A DNA stretch of 64,000 nucleotides from Ruegeria atlantica (GCF_013032505.1 NZ_WQCG01000007.1:1-64000), one strand, 5' to 3'; positions 29,801 through 38,221 are shown, numbered from the stretch's first letter. Program-made: numbers and translations. Notes: generated by a model not told the origin, from the sequence alone.

Positions 29801-31349
29801 ATGGCGTATCATCGCCCATCGAGGCCAACGCTTCTTTGCCATCTTCGGCCATCGGGGCGAGAATCTGTTCGAGCTCTTCGACAGAATACCCTGCCGCGAT
29901 CTGGCGTTTACGAAGCTCTTCCCCGGAAAAGATCGGAGCTTCGGTGACGCCGGCCAGTGTATCGTCTAGATCGTGAATCTTGCCGACCCATTCGCCAAAC
30001 GGCAGGGCGCGCGCCAGTTTATTCTTGATCTGGGTGTCGCGGAACAGCTTGCCCTTTTTCATGTCGACGGCCAGCATCTGACCCGGACCAAGCGCGCCTT
30101 TTTCGGTCACAGTGGCCTCATCAATCGGCACCATCCCGGCCTCGGACCCTGCAATAACCAGACCATCGCCGGTCACCACATAGCGCATCGGACGCAGACC
30201 GTTCCGGTCCAGACCCGCACAGACCCAGCGTCCGTCAGTCATTGCCAGCGCAGCTGGTCCATCCCACGGTTCCATCACCGAGTTGCAGTAGGAATACATA
30301 TCGCGCCAGGCCTGCGGCAGCTCAACGGCCTGCTTCGACCAGCTTTCCGGCACAAGCATGGTTTTTGCCATTGGGGCAGAACGACCGGCACGTACCAGAA
30401 CCTCAAAAACCGAGTCTAATGCTGCCGAATCCGACGATCCGCCTGCGATGATCGGCTTGATATCTTCGGCATAGTCGCCAAAGGTTCCACTGGCCATGCG
30501 TATCTCATGGCTTTTCATCCAGTTGATATTGCCCTTCAGCGTGTTGATCTCGCCGTTATGGGCCAGCATGCGGAAGGGTTGCGCCAACCACCACTGGGGG
30601 AAGGTATTGGTCGAATAACGCTGGTGGTAGATTGCGAAGGCGGATTCAAAGCGTTCATCCATCAGGTCTGGGTAGAACACCGCGACCTGCTCAGCCAGCA
30701 TCATGCCTTTGTAGATGATCGAGCGGCAGGACAGGGAAGCCAGATAAAGACCCGAGATGCCTGCTGCGGCCGCCGCCTTTTCGATACGGCGACGGATCAC
30801 ATAAAGCTCGCGCTCAAAAGTGTCTTCATCCACACCTTTGGAGTTCGAGATCAGGATTTGCTCGATCTCGGGCCGGGTCGCGTTGGCCTTTTCACCCAAG
30901 CAGGTCACGTCTACCGGCACGTGACGCCAGCCGTAGATGTAGTAGCCCATTCGCAGAACTTCGGTTTCCACGATGGTCCGGCACTGTTCCTGTGCGCCGA
31001 AATCTGTGCGCGGCAAAAAGACCTGACCGACAGCGATCAACTCATCCATTTTGGGTTCGTGACCGGTGCGACGGATCTGGTCATAGAAGAACGGGACCGG
31101 AATCTGCACGTGGATACCCGCGCCGTCACCAGTTTTACCATCCGCATCCACCGCGCCCCGATGCCAGATCGCCTTGAGCGCGTCGATCCCGGCATCCACC
31201 ACTTTGCGGGACGCTTTGCCGTCGACCGAAACCACAAGGCCTACACCGCAAGATGAATGCTCTTCATCTTCGGAATAGAGACCGTTTTCAGCCATCCATT
31301 TGCGCTTGGCTTCTTCGGCCCGCACCCAATCGGCATCATACTTGGTCAT
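26817..31349 (-). CDS. gltB: Glutamate synthase (NADPH) large subunit
   Basis: A 1510-residue GOGAT alpha subunit making glutamate from glutamine and 2-oxoglutarate. The class II glutaminase domain begins at C34 in HSSCGVGL, implying removal of a 33-residue propeptide. The central domain, the FMN-binding synthase domain and the C-terminal GXGXG beta-helix follow. The 3Fe-4S cluster motif is CIMVRQCQSNTCP (C-x5-C-x4-C). Partner of GltD encoded upstream; its ATG overlaps the GFA gene by 4 bases. All domains are intact. Confidence 0.98.
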   Translation of the reverse strand: MTKYDADWVRAEEAKRKWMAENGLYSEDEEHSSCGVGLVVSVDGKASRKVVDAGIDALKAIWHRGAVDADGKTGDGAGIHVQIPVPFFYDQIRRTGHEPKMDELIAVGQVFLPRTDFGAQEQCRTIVETEVLRMGYYIYGWRHVPVDVTCLGEKANATRPEIEQILISNSKGVDEDTFERELYVIRRRIEKAAAAAGISGLYLASLSCRSIIYKGMMLAEQVAVFYPDLMDERFESAFAIYHQRYSTNTFPQWWLAQPFRMLAHNGEINTLKGNINWMKSHEIRMASGTFGDYAEDIKPIIAGGSSDSAALDSVFEVLVRAGRSAPMAKTMLVPESWSKQAVELPQAWRDMYSYCNSVMEPWDGPAALAMTDGRWVCAGLDRNGLRPMRYVVTGDGLVIAGSEAGMVPIDEATVTEKGALGPGQMLAVDMKKGKLFRDTQIKNKLARALPFGEWVGKIHDLDDTLAGVTEAPIFSGEELRKRQIAAGYSVEELEQILAPMAEDGKEALASMGDDTPSAVLSKQYRPLSHFFRQNFSQVTNPPIDSLREYRVMSLKTRFANLKNVLDEDSSQTEIVVLESPFVGNAQWDKLVESFDAPLAEIDCSFEPGQGALGVALARVRAEAEEAVRSGAGHLVLTDMRSGEGRVAMPMILATSAVHSHLTRQGLRTFCSLNVRSAECVDPHYFAVLIGCGATVVNAYLAEDSLADRIERGLLDGNLTENVARFREAIDQGLLKIMAKMGISVISSYRGGLNFEAVGLSRAMVAEYFPGMTSRISGIGVTGIQTKAEEIHAKAWSKGLDVLPIGGFYKSRKSGETHAWEATSMHMMQMACNRASYELWKQYSAKMQSNPPIHLRDLMDFKPLGKPVPIEEVESITSIRKRFVTPGMSLGALSPEAHKTLNVAMNRIGAKSDSGEGGEDPAHFVPEPNGDNPSAKIKQVASGRFGVTAEYLNQCEELEIKVAQGAKPGEGGQLPGMKVTDLIARLRHSTKGVTLISPPPHHDIYSIEDLAQLIYDLKQINPRCKVTVKLVASSGVGTIAAGVAKAKADVILISGHNGGTGASPATSIKYAGLPWEMGLTEAHQVLAMNNLRDRITLRTDGGLRTGRDIVMAAMMGAEEYGIGTAALIAMGCIMVRQCQSNTCPVGVCTQDEDLRAKFTGNADKVVNLITFYAQEVRELLASLGARSIDDIIGRADLLAQVSRGSAHLDDLDLNPLLITVDGAHDIVYDRDKGRNAVPDTLDAEIVRDAARFLKDGEKMQLSYAIQNTHRTVGTRVSSHIVQNFGMRNTFQSDHLHVKLQGSAGQSLGAFAAPGLKLEVSGDANDYVGKGLSGGTIVVRPPQVSPLKADENTIIGNTVLYGATDGYLFAAGRAGERFAVRNSGATVVIEGCGSNGCEYMTGGVAVILGNIGANFGAGMTGGMAYLYDPEGKAEQLMNMETLVTCPVTVDHWEDQLKSLIEAHQAETNSRKAADILQHWEVEKTNFLQVCPKEMLNNLSHPLTTEAAAVPAE

Positions 31350-31780
31350 TGGCTGTCTCCTTCTTCCGGTAGGGCATACATGGCTTCGACCTGCGCTTTG
31401 GTCATCTGCCGGCGTTCGCCTGCGAACGCGTACCCATCGGGTTTTTTGTCGATATAAAGTTCAAGTTTCAGCGGGTTGCCGGTGTCTTCAAAAAGACCGG
31501 CAGCAATTTGCGTTTGTCCATGCATCTCGCCCGGCAAAGTGATCCGGTACCACAGCGTCGAACCGCAGTCTGAGCAAAACGCCCGCTCGGCCCAATCCGA
31601 AGACGTGTAAGTCTTTACCGGCCCCAAGGCGGCATAGCCGGGCTCAGCTTCGAAGGTCACCAGCATCGAACTGGTCCAGCGGCGGCATTGATCACAATGG
31701 CAAGCCCCCAGCGAATCTCGCGCCGGGGTTGCTGTCACTGTGACCGCGCCACACATGCATTGACCTTGCAATTCGGGCAT
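31346..31780 (-). CDS. GFA-family zinc protein within the glt operon
   Basis: A 144-residue protein of the glutathione-dependent formaldehyde-activating (GFA/CENP-V) fold. Zinc ligands are visible as CMCG (residues 8-11), CHCDQC and CSDCG. The family was named for a spontaneous formaldehyde-glutathione reaction, but most members have no proven activity. It sits between gltD (27-base gap) and gltB (4-base overlap), so it is expressed with glutamate synthase, an unusual insertion between the two subunits of one enzyme. Confidence 0.88.
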   Translation of the reverse strand: MPELQGQCMCGAVTVTATPARDSLGACHCDQCRRWTSSMLVTFEAEPGYAALGPVKTYTSSDWAERAFCSDCGSTLWYRITLPGEMHGQTQIAAGLFEDTGNPLKLELYIDKKPDGYAFAGERRQMTKAQVEAMYALPEEGDSQ

Positions 31781-31807
31781 CAGGCCCTCCTGTCGCTGGG
31801 CATTAGG

Positions 31808-33241
31808 CTACTCGGCAGCAATGGCGGCCTTGGCGTTGAAACGTTCGATGATCGCATCGGCACAATCGCGTCCGTCACGGATCGCCCAGACCACCAGCGA
31901 GGCACCACGCACGATGTCCCCAATGGCATAGACTCCGTCCATCTCGGTCTCGCCGGTCTGGAACGCAGCCTTGACGGTGCCCCAACGAGTGACAGGCAGG
32001 TCGGGCTGGCCGAATAGGGTGGGTAGATCTTCGGGCTCAAAGCCCAGCGCCTTGATCACCAGATCAGCGTCTTCAACGTAATCTGCACCTTCGATCACCT
32101 CGGGCGCCTGGCGGCCGGTTGCATCGGGCTGACCCAAACGCATCTTTTGCACCATCACACCTGCGACGGCATCGTCGCCGGTGAAACCTTTTGGCGCACT
32201 CAACCATTCAAAAATCACGCCTTCTTCCTCGGCGTTTTGGGTTTCGCGCTGCGAGCCCGGCATGTTCGCCCGGTCACGACGATAGAGGCACTTTACCGAC
32301 GTCGCACCCTGACGGATCGAGGTTCGCACACAGTCCATCGCGGTATCACCGCCGCCAATCACAACAACCTTTTTGCCTTCGGCATTCAGGCGGCCATTGT
32401 CGAAGTCTTCGACCTCGTCCCCAAAGCTTTTGCGGTTCGACGCGGTCAAAAAATCGATGGCTTTTTCAATCCCGGTCAGACCGCTGCCCGGCATCGACAG
32501 ATCGCGCGACTTATAGACACCTGTCGCGATGATCACTGCATCATGCTTGGTGCGGATTTCTTCGAATTTGGCGGCATCAACATCGCAGTTCAAAACAAAC
32601 TCAACACCACCATCGGCCAGCAGATCGTTGCGGCGCTGCACGATATCTTTTTCCAGCTTGAAGCCCGGAATACCGTACATCAGCAAACCACCCGCACGAT
32701 CGTAGCGATCATAGACTGTGACCTGAATGCCCGCGCGGCGCAGCATGTCCGCAGCCGCAAGGCCTCCGGGGCCGCCACCGATGATTCCAACGCTTTCGCC
32801 ACGCTCGGAACCCGGAGCAGTTGGTTTCACCCAGCCTTTGTCCCATGCGGTATCGGTGATGTACTTCTCAATCGTGCCAATAGTGACAGTGCCATGGCCC
32901 GATTGCTCGATCACGCAGTTGCCCTCGCACAGGCGGTCCTGCGGGCAAATACGTCCGCAAATCTCGGGGAACGTGTTGGTGGCCTGGCTGGTTTGATAGG
33001 CCTCTTCCAGCCGACCTGTTGCCGTCAGGTGCAGCCAATCAGGGATGTTGTTATGCAACGGGCAATGCGACTGACAGTATGGAACGCCGCACTGGCTGCA
33101 ACGGCTGGCTTGTTCCCTAGCCTTTTCTGCTGCGAATTCGGCGTAGATTTCATCAAAATCTTCTCTGCGGTCTTCTGCGGCACGCTTTTCGGGCATGACG
33201 CGGTCGATCTGCACAAATTTCAGCATCGGTTGCTTGGCCAC
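31808..33241 (-). CDS. gltD: Glutamate synthase small subunit
   Basis: A 477-residue FAD- and NADPH-binding beta subunit that passes electrons to GltB. The N-terminal cysteine-rich region (CSQCGVPYC, HCPLHNNIP, CGRICPQDRLCEGNC) supplies 4Fe-4S ligands. Two Rossmann motifs follow: GIIGGGPGGLAAADMLRR for FAD and VVVIGGGDTAMDC for NADPH. First gene of the gltD-GFA-gltB operon, with 230 bases separating it from divergent uppP. Confidence 0.97.
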   Translation of the reverse strand: MAKQPMLKFVQIDRVMPEKRAAEDRREDFDEIYAEFAAEKAREQASRCSQCGVPYCQSHCPLHNNIPDWLHLTATGRLEEAYQTSQATNTFPEICGRICPQDRLCEGNCVIEQSGHGTVTIGTIEKYITDTAWDKGWVKPTAPGSERGESVGIIGGGPGGLAAADMLRRAGIQVTVYDRYDRAGGLLMYGIPGFKLEKDIVQRRNDLLADGGVEFVLNCDVDAAKFEEIRTKHDAVIIATGVYKSRDLSMPGSGLTGIEKAIDFLTASNRKSFGDEVEDFDNGRLNAEGKKVVVIGGGDTAMDCVRTSIRQGATSVKCLYRRDRANMPGSQRETQNAEEEGVIFEWLSAPKGFTGDDAVAGVMVQKMRLGQPDATGRQAPEVIEGADYVEDADLVIKALGFEPEDLPTLFGQPDLPVTRWGTVKAAFQTGETEMDGVYAIGDIVRGASLVVWAIRDGRDCADAIIERFNAKAAIAAE

Positions 33242-33471
33242 GGGTCAAACTCCATGAATTGGCTTGGTCGGGTCTCTTTAAGTGATGTGCAATTGGATGA
33301 AAAGTCAACTATGCTGACCTAGTTTGGGAAAATAGTGAGAAATTTTAGGCTAGATCGGAAATAAAGGTGTTTTTTAGTTCCGATTCGGACCTATATGCGC
33401 ACTTTCCTTTTCCACAGCGCACTTATACCCATTGAACGAAACAAGGACGTGACCACAACACGGCAGGGCAG

Positions 33472-34275
33472 ATGGGTCTTTTTCAATTGATTCTTGCGGC
33501 AATTATTCAGGGTATTACTGAGTTTTTGCCGATCTCCTCCTCTGGCCACCTTATCCTACTACCCAGCCTGACCGGACTGGACGATCAAGGCCTGGCCATC
33601 GACGTTGCCGTGCATGTCGGCACTTTGGGTGCCGTGATCCTGTACTTTTGGTCCGATGTGAAACAAGCCGTTGCTGGGCTTCCGAGAGCGCTGACAGGAC
33701 AGACCGACACACCACAGGCGCAACTGGCCATGGGCCTGATCATCGCCACGATTCCCACCGTGATTGTCGGGGCAATCCTGTTCCAAACCGGCCTGATCGA
33801 GGCGTTCAGGTCGATGGCCGTCATTGGCTGGACCATGCTTGTGTTTGGCCTCGTTCTGTATTGGGCGGATCAAAAAGGGCCGCAGACCAAACAGGCAAGC
33901 GAATGGGGTCTGCGCGACGCGCTGATCATGGGGCTATGGCAGGTTCTCGCGCTGATACCCGGAACATCCCGATCCGGCATCACCATCACGGGCGCGCGGC
34001 AACTGGGGTATACACGCGAGGACGGCGCGCGAATTGCAATGCTGATGTCGATCCCGACCATTCTGGCTTCTGGCGTTCTGCTGTCGGTCGATGTGATCCG
34101 TGTAGCAGATGCCCAATTGGCCCGCGATGGCGCAATCGCGGCCTTCTTTGCGTTTATCTCTGCCCTGTTGGCCCTGACCCTGATGATGCGCCTGCTGCGC
34201 AGTGTCAGTTTTACACCTTATGTCATTTACCGCGTGATCCTCGGCGCAATCCTTCTTGTGATCGCCTACAGTTGA
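33472..34275 (+). CDS. uppP: Undecaprenyl-diphosphatase UppP
   Basis: A 267-residue, roughly eight-helix membrane phosphatase that recycles the lipid carrier for peptidoglycan synthesis and confers bacitracin tolerance. Conserved motifs are QGITEFLPISSSGH near residue 12 and the second motif PGTSRSG near residue 163. Length is typical. The stop abuts the convergent NDUFA9-like gene with no gap. Confidence 0.96.
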   Translation: MGLFQLILAAIIQGITEFLPISSSGHLILLPSLTGLDDQGLAIDVAVHVGTLGAVILYFWSDVKQAVAGLPRALTGQTDTPQAQLAMGLIIATIPTVIVGAILFQTGLIEAFRSMAVIGWTMLVFGLVLYWADQKGPQTKQASEWGLRDALIMGLWQVLALIPGTSRSGITITGARQLGYTREDGARIAMLMSIPTILASGVLLSVDVIRVADAQLARDGAIAAFFAFISALLALTLMMRLLRSVSFTPYVIYRVILGAILLVIAYS

Positions 34276-35259
34276 TCAGGTCCGCAGATTGTTGGCCGAG
34301 TTTTGGATGTCGTCGTACTGACCCGAAGGACGGAACTTCCACAGGTAATCAGGCAGCACGGATTCCAGCGTCGCTGGCTCGATCCCAAGATCGGCAAATC
34401 CTTTGGCCCCGTCGGACACAACATTGTCGCGGCGCAGGTTTTTCAGCTGATCGCGCGTCAGGATGTGGTTCGGGAACAACTGGAAGCTGGCGAATTTAAT
34501 GATGTCCAAAACGCCAGCCATTATGCGGGCCACAAAGAAGGGCATTCCGATAATCACCCGACGACGGTGAATCACATCAAGCATCTGCTGCATCAGCGCG
34601 CGAAAGGTTTTCACCTCAGGCCCGCCCAATTCGTACACACCGGGCTCAGCGCGACCCAAAACACCCTGAACGGCTGCCTTGGCCACGTCATCCACATAAA
34701 CCGGCTGGAATTTGGTGTCGGCGCCAACCAGCGGCAGGAATGGTCCCATCCGGGTCATCCCGGCAAACCGGTTGAAGAACTGGTCCTCAGTCCCGAAAAT
34801 CACAGACGGGCGCAAGATAACTGCGTCTGACATATGGGTCAGCACACCGGCCTCTCCATGCGCTTTAGTACGGGAATAAGCGCTGTCGGATTCAGCGTCC
34901 GCTCCGATGGCTGAAATATGCACCATGCGCTCAATGCCCTGCTCGGCCGCCAATCGCGCGATCCGCTCGGCCCCATCGGCCTGCACGGCGTCAAAGGCGT
35001 TCTTGCCCAGCTCGTTCAGCACGCCCACGCAATTCACTACCGCATCGGCCCCATGCATCGCGGCCGCGACCGAAGCATCGTCGCGAATATTGCACAAAAT
35101 GGGTTCAACCTGACCAACCACGCCATAGGGCCTGACAAACATCGCCTCATTCGGGCGCCGCACCGCAACCCGAACGCGCCACCCCTCGTTTGCCATGCGT
35201 CGCGTAATATACCGACCGACAAATCCCGATCCGCCATAAATCGTGACCATTTTCGACAT
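34276..35259 (-). CDS. NDUFA9-like SDR protein (complex I-associated family)
   Basis: A 327-residue atypical SDR. The N-terminal nucleotide motif is YGGSGFVGRYITRRM; further segments are DAVVNCVGVL, HISAIGADAES and SAYSRTKAHGE (the Tyr-x-x-x-Lys pair is present as YSRTK). The C-terminal region matches the family of the mitochondrial complex I accessory subunit NDUFA9. In bacteria the role is unproven; NAD(P)H binding is likely. It is a single gene between uppP and the tRNA. Confidence 0.85.
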   Translation of the reverse strand: MSKMVTIYGGSGFVGRYITRRMANEGWRVRVAVRRPNEAMFVRPYGVVGQVEPILCNIRDDASVAAAMHGADAVVNCVGVLNELGKNAFDAVQADGAERIARLAAEQGIERMVHISAIGADAESDSAYSRTKAHGEAGVLTHMSDAVILRPSVIFGTEDQFFNRFAGMTRMGPFLPLVGADTKFQPVYVDDVAKAAVQGVLGRAEPGVYELGGPEVKTFRALMQQMLDVIHRRRVIIGMPFFVARIMAGVLDIIKFASFQLFPNHILTRDQLKNLRRDNVVSDGAKGFADLGIEPATLESVLPDYLWKFRPSGQYDDIQNSANNLRT

Positions 35260-35457
35260 GAGAGGGCTCCTGCTTGTGGGTCCTCTTTCGATGTAGCTCT
35301 CTGAGCCTTTTCAAACAAGGCGCAATAACGCCGCGCACCAGCGAAAAAACCAACCAATTCAAGCTGAATTTGGAAGCGAGGAAAAAACTTTCAAAAATCT
35401 TCCCGAATCTGGTTGACCCTTCCAGCCAGTGGGCTTAAACGCCCCTCCACGACACCT

Positions 35458-35544
35458 GCCCAGGTGGCGGAATTGGTAGACGCGCTAGCTTCAGGTGCTA
35501 GTGTCCGTATGGACGTGGAGGTTCGAGTCCTCTCCTGGGCACCA
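35458..35544 (+). tRNA. tRNA-Leu (CAG)
   Basis: An 87-base tRNA. The acceptor stem GCCCAGG pairs with CCTGGGC. The anticodon stem CTAGC/GCTAG encloses the loop TTCAGGT, so the anticodon is CAG. A long variable arm (class II, as in Leu) and the T-loop GTTCGAGTCC are present. CCA is encoded at 35542-35544. Confidence 0.97.
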
Positions 35545-35614
35545 AATCCCTATAAATTCAGAACACTGACATTTCCTTGGGGAAACTGCGTATCCATGGG
35601 TTTTGGTCTGATGC

Positions 35615-35636
35615 GGGCCGGTCGGATCACCGGCCC
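35615..35636. repeat. Hairpin downstream of coxG
   Basis: GGGCCGGT and ACCGGCCC form a perfect 8-bp stem with a 6-base loop, just past the coxG stop. No U-tract follows on the coxG strand, so it may protect the 3' end or act as a weak terminator. Confidence 0.45.
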
Positions 35637-35647
35637 CGGCAAGGCCT

Positions 35648-36100
35648 TCAGGTGACGGATTGTTCTGAAACAACTTCGCCAAATCGCGTAAAAAACTTGC
35701 CCGACAGTTTTTTCGCTGTGCCGGCAATCAGACGGCTGCCCAACTGGGCAATCTTACCACCGACGTCGACTTTGGCAGTATAAGCCAAAACAGTTTCGTC
35801 GCCGTCTTCGGTCAGCGTCACGTCTGCACCGCCCTTGGCAAATCCGGCGGCGCCGCCTTTACCCTCACCCGTCAGTGAAAACCCGTTCGGTGCATTGCTG
35901 TTGTCCAGCGTCACAGCGCCCGCAAACCGGGCTTTGACAGGGCCGATCTTCAGGACCACCTTGGCCTCCAGGTCTTCGGGCGAATTCTGGATCAACTCTT
36001 CGCATCCCGGAATGCACTCCTGCAGGATTTCGGGGTCATTCAGAGCCTTGTAAACCACATCCCGCGGCGCGGCGATGCGGACTTCGTCACTCAGTTCCAT
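35648..36100 (-). CDS. coxG: CoxG, SRPBCC-fold CO dehydrogenase accessory protein
   Basis: A 150-residue START/SRPBCC-fold protein of the CoxG family, with MELSDEVRIAAPRDVVYKALNDP and CIPGCEEL at the N-terminus as expected. CoxG proteins are thought to link CO dehydrogenase to the membrane, and a quinone-carrying role has been proposed. This copy ends at GEVVSEQSVT and lacks the C-terminal hydrophobic anchor of the longer Oligotropha protein. AAAGGAAA precedes the ATG. Last gene of the cox operon, 15 bases after a small open frame. Confidence 0.92.
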   Translation of the reverse strand: MELSDEVRIAAPRDVVYKALNDPEILQECIPGCEELIQNSPEDLEAKVVLKIGPVKARFAGAVTLDNSNAPNGFSLTGEGKGGAAGFAKGGADVTLTEDGDETVLAYTAKVDVGGKIAQLGSRLIAGTAKKLSGKFFTRFGEVVSEQSVT

Positions 36101-36115
36101 TCAACTTTCCTTTAT

Positions 36116-36226
36116 TCAACAGCATCTTGGATAAACCAGAAGCGCGGTCTCTGTCGCCTCTTCCGGAGTTTGTTCGGGACGCGCGGGCCACAGGGACCTC
36201 AGGCGCTTAAGCACGTTTTTCATCAT
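36116..36226 (-). CDS. Small 36-residue protein between coxF and coxG
   Basis: A short frame, MMKNVLKRLRSLWPARP followed by an acidic middle and ending LLVYPRCC. A strong ribosome binding site (GGAGG) lies 4-5 bases before ATGATG. It begins inside the last 20 bases of coxF and ends 15 bases before coxG, so it would be translated as part of the cox operon. The N-terminus could form a basic amphipathic helix, and the two terminal cysteines could bind metal or be modified. No family is recognised. Tight packing, the RBS and position support it as real, but comparison with other genomes is needed. Confidence 0.5.
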   Translation of the reverse strand: MMKNVLKRLRSLWPARPEQTPEEATETALLVYPRCC

Positions 36227-37019
36227 GGGCCTCCGTTTTTGATTTGTCACTGTTTCGCCAAAGCACAACTTCGGCCAGAATCGACACGGCGATCTCATGC
36301 GGATCGATTGCGTGAATGTTCAGACCTGCAGGAGATTTAAGCCGCCCCGCTCTTATCGGGTCCATCCCTTGTGCTATCAGTTTGGCCACCAGCGTTTCGG
36401 CCTTGCGGTGGCTTGCAACCATCGAAACGCGTTTGGCATCCGTTCGCAGGGCAGCGGCCAGGGCGGCAGCATCCCCCTTTCCTTGCGAGGCAACAACAAC
36501 GAAGTCCTGTGGCTCGATTCCAATACCTTCGGTCGATTCCACGTTGAATCGCTGGAAATCTCCGTCTGTTTCGGCCGCTTCGCTTACAAGGACACGGAAA
36601 CCGGCCAGCGCCCCATGCGCCGCCAGTGCCGCTGCAATCGGCGACTCGCCAAATATCACCAGACGCGGTGCATGCTGATACGGCTCGACAAGCAGATCGA
36701 CTGTGCCACCCGAGGGGCATCCGCTTTTGAACGTCTGAACACCGTCAGGATCGGTCATGTTCACCACCTTTTCCGAAGGTTTGACCCGGATCATCTGCGG
36801 CGCACCGTTGGCCAGCGCCTGCATCGCCGAAGCCCGGACCGCGCGCTGAACGCAAGCGCCACCCAAATGCCCCAGAATCCGTCCGTCTTTCGTAATCGCC
36901 GCTTTGCCCCCTGCTTTGGCCGAGGTTGCGTCAGCAGTGCGCAAAACCGTGGCCACGCAAAAGGCTTCATCGGTTTTGCGCAGCTGCTCAATCGTGTCGA
37001 ATATATCGAAATTTGCCAT
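36207..37019 (-). CDS. coxF: XdhC/CoxF-family molybdenum-enzyme maturation protein
   Basis: A 270-residue XdhC-type protein. An N-terminal XdhC domain (about 10-85; GRILGHLGGACVQRAV and KSGCPSGGTVDLLVEP) is followed by a Rossmann-like XdhC_C domain (VIFGESPIAAALAAHG, VVASQGKGDAAALAAAL). Such proteins deliver and sulfurate molybdenum cofactor for hydroxylases such as CO dehydrogenase. The ATG at 37019 has GGAG upstream. It lies 11 bases after coxE, consistent with the coxDEF order. Confidence 0.9.
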   Translation of the reverse strand: MANFDIFDTIEQLRKTDEAFCVATVLRTADATSAKAGGKAAITKDGRILGHLGGACVQRAVRASAMQALANGAPQMIRVKPSEKVVNMTDPDGVQTFKSGCPSGGTVDLLVEPYQHAPRLVIFGESPIAAALAAHGALAGFRVLVSEAAETDGDFQRFNVESTEGIGIEPQDFVVVASQGKGDAAALAAALRTDAKRVSMVASHRKAETLVAKLIAQGMDPIRAGRLKSPAGLNIHAIDPHEIAVSILAEVVLWRNSDKSKTEAHDEKRA

Positions 37020-37030
37020 GTGGGCTCCAT

Positions 37031-38221
37031 TCACAACTTACGGAATTGCGGCTCCAGCGCCGCCAACGCTTCAAGCGTATTGGCGGGCAAGTGCGCATCC
37101 AGATACGGTTCTGCGGCCTGCATTGCGGCGGCGATGGGTTGGTAGTCGCGCCAGCCTTTCAGCGGATTTAGCCACACGATCCGTCGCGCCTTGCGACGAA
37201 TGCGCCCCAGCACATCGCCCAGCGCCTGGGGGTCGGAACTGCAATACCCGTCTGACAAGATCAGCACGATGGTCCGCCCGTTCAAAGCCCGCGCTCCATA
37301 TCCGCTCAGAAATTGCTCAAGACTGCCCGAAATGTCCGTGCCGCCGCCAAATCCCTCGGCCATTAGAGAGAGCCGCCCAGCCGCACGCAGAGAATCGTGG
37401 TCGCGGAGCGCATCCGTGACGCGCATTAGGCGGGTATGGAAGAGATAGGCGTCCGCCTCTGTTCCACTGCCGATCAGACCCTTGAGGAAGGCCAGAAAAA
37501 CCCGGGAATAGACCGTCATCGATCCACTGACATCGCACAGTGCCACGATCCGCATCGGGCGCGGCGGACGGGCGCGACGGTACAGGTCCATTGGTTCTCC
37601 GCCCCGCGCAAGGCTGGCCCGCTGTATGCGACGCATGTCCAAAGCAGGTCCTCGCTGCGACTGTTTGCGCCGGCGCGAGCGCCGATCGCGGATAGCGCGC
37701 GCGATGGCCGTTGCTGCTTGTTCGGCCTGCCGCAGCGCGTCTTCATCCATCAACTCGCGCAAATCCCGGCGCGACAGGTTGGCCGTACGGGTCGCAATCA
37801 GCTTCCCATCTCTCCCCACGGCCTCCCCATCGCCGGTATCAGGTGCGGCGGCCTGATCCGTATCGGTATCGGATTCCTGAGCATCCGGGCTCTCTTGCTG
37901 CCAGATCATCGGCTTGGCGGATTGGACCCGCACATGAGCCGTTTGGGCGGTTCCCGTGCGTTGCTTGCCGGTATTGAACCAATAAGCTTCGAACAGCTCA
38001 TCGAACCGCCGCCAATCGTCAGCGTCGCCAGCCAGCAATACGCAAAGCGCCTGCTGGACCTGTCTCACATCCGTCGCCTCAACCGCAGCCAGCGCTGCCA
38101 ATGCGTCACCTGTCTCAGCTGGTCCCACACGCATCCCGTTCATGCGCAAATGTGCGATGAAACCGGACATGCGATCCGACAGACCCGATGCACGAGAAGG
38201 GAACCGAGTAACCTGCATCAT
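37031..38221 (-). CDS. coxE: VWA-domain protein CoxE
   Basis: A 396-residue protein with a von Willebrand A domain in the C-terminal half. The MIDAS motif is LCDVSGSMTVYSR (about residue 223) with LILSDGYCSSDP further on. The N-terminal half and an Arg-rich linker (RAIRDRRSRRRKQS) are as in CoxE. It works with the MoxR ATPase CoxD to assemble the [CuSMoO2] active site of CO dehydrogenase. ATGATG overlaps the coxD stop, so translation is coupled. Confidence 0.92.
   Translation of the reverse strand: MMQVTRFPSRASGLSDRMSGFIAHLRMNGMRVGPAETGDALAALAAVEATDVRQVQQALCVLLAGDADDWRRFDELFEAYWFNTGKQRTGTAQTAHVRVQSAKPMIWQQESPDAQESDTDTDQAAAPDTGDGEAVGRDGKLIATRTANLSRRDLRELMDEDALRQAEQAATAIARAIRDRRSRRRKQSQRGPALDMRRIQRASLARGGEPMDLYRRARPPRPMRIVALCDVSGSMTVYSRVFLAFLKGLIGSGTEADAYLFHTRLMRVTDALRDHDSLRAAGRLSLMAEGFGGGTDISGSLEQFLSGYGARALNGRTIVLILSDGYCSSDPQALGDVLGRIRRKARRIVWLNPLKGWRDYQPIAAAMQAAEPYLDAHLPANTLEALAALEPQFRKL

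Noticed and set aside
32147-33322. A long open frame on the plus strand opposite gltD
   Set aside because: gltD is complete with all cofactor motifs; the antisense frame has no ribosome site or similarity.
35458-35647. Integration site of a mobile element at tRNA-Leu
   Set aside because: No integrase gene, no repeat of the tRNA 3' end nearby, and the cox genes show normal composition by eye.
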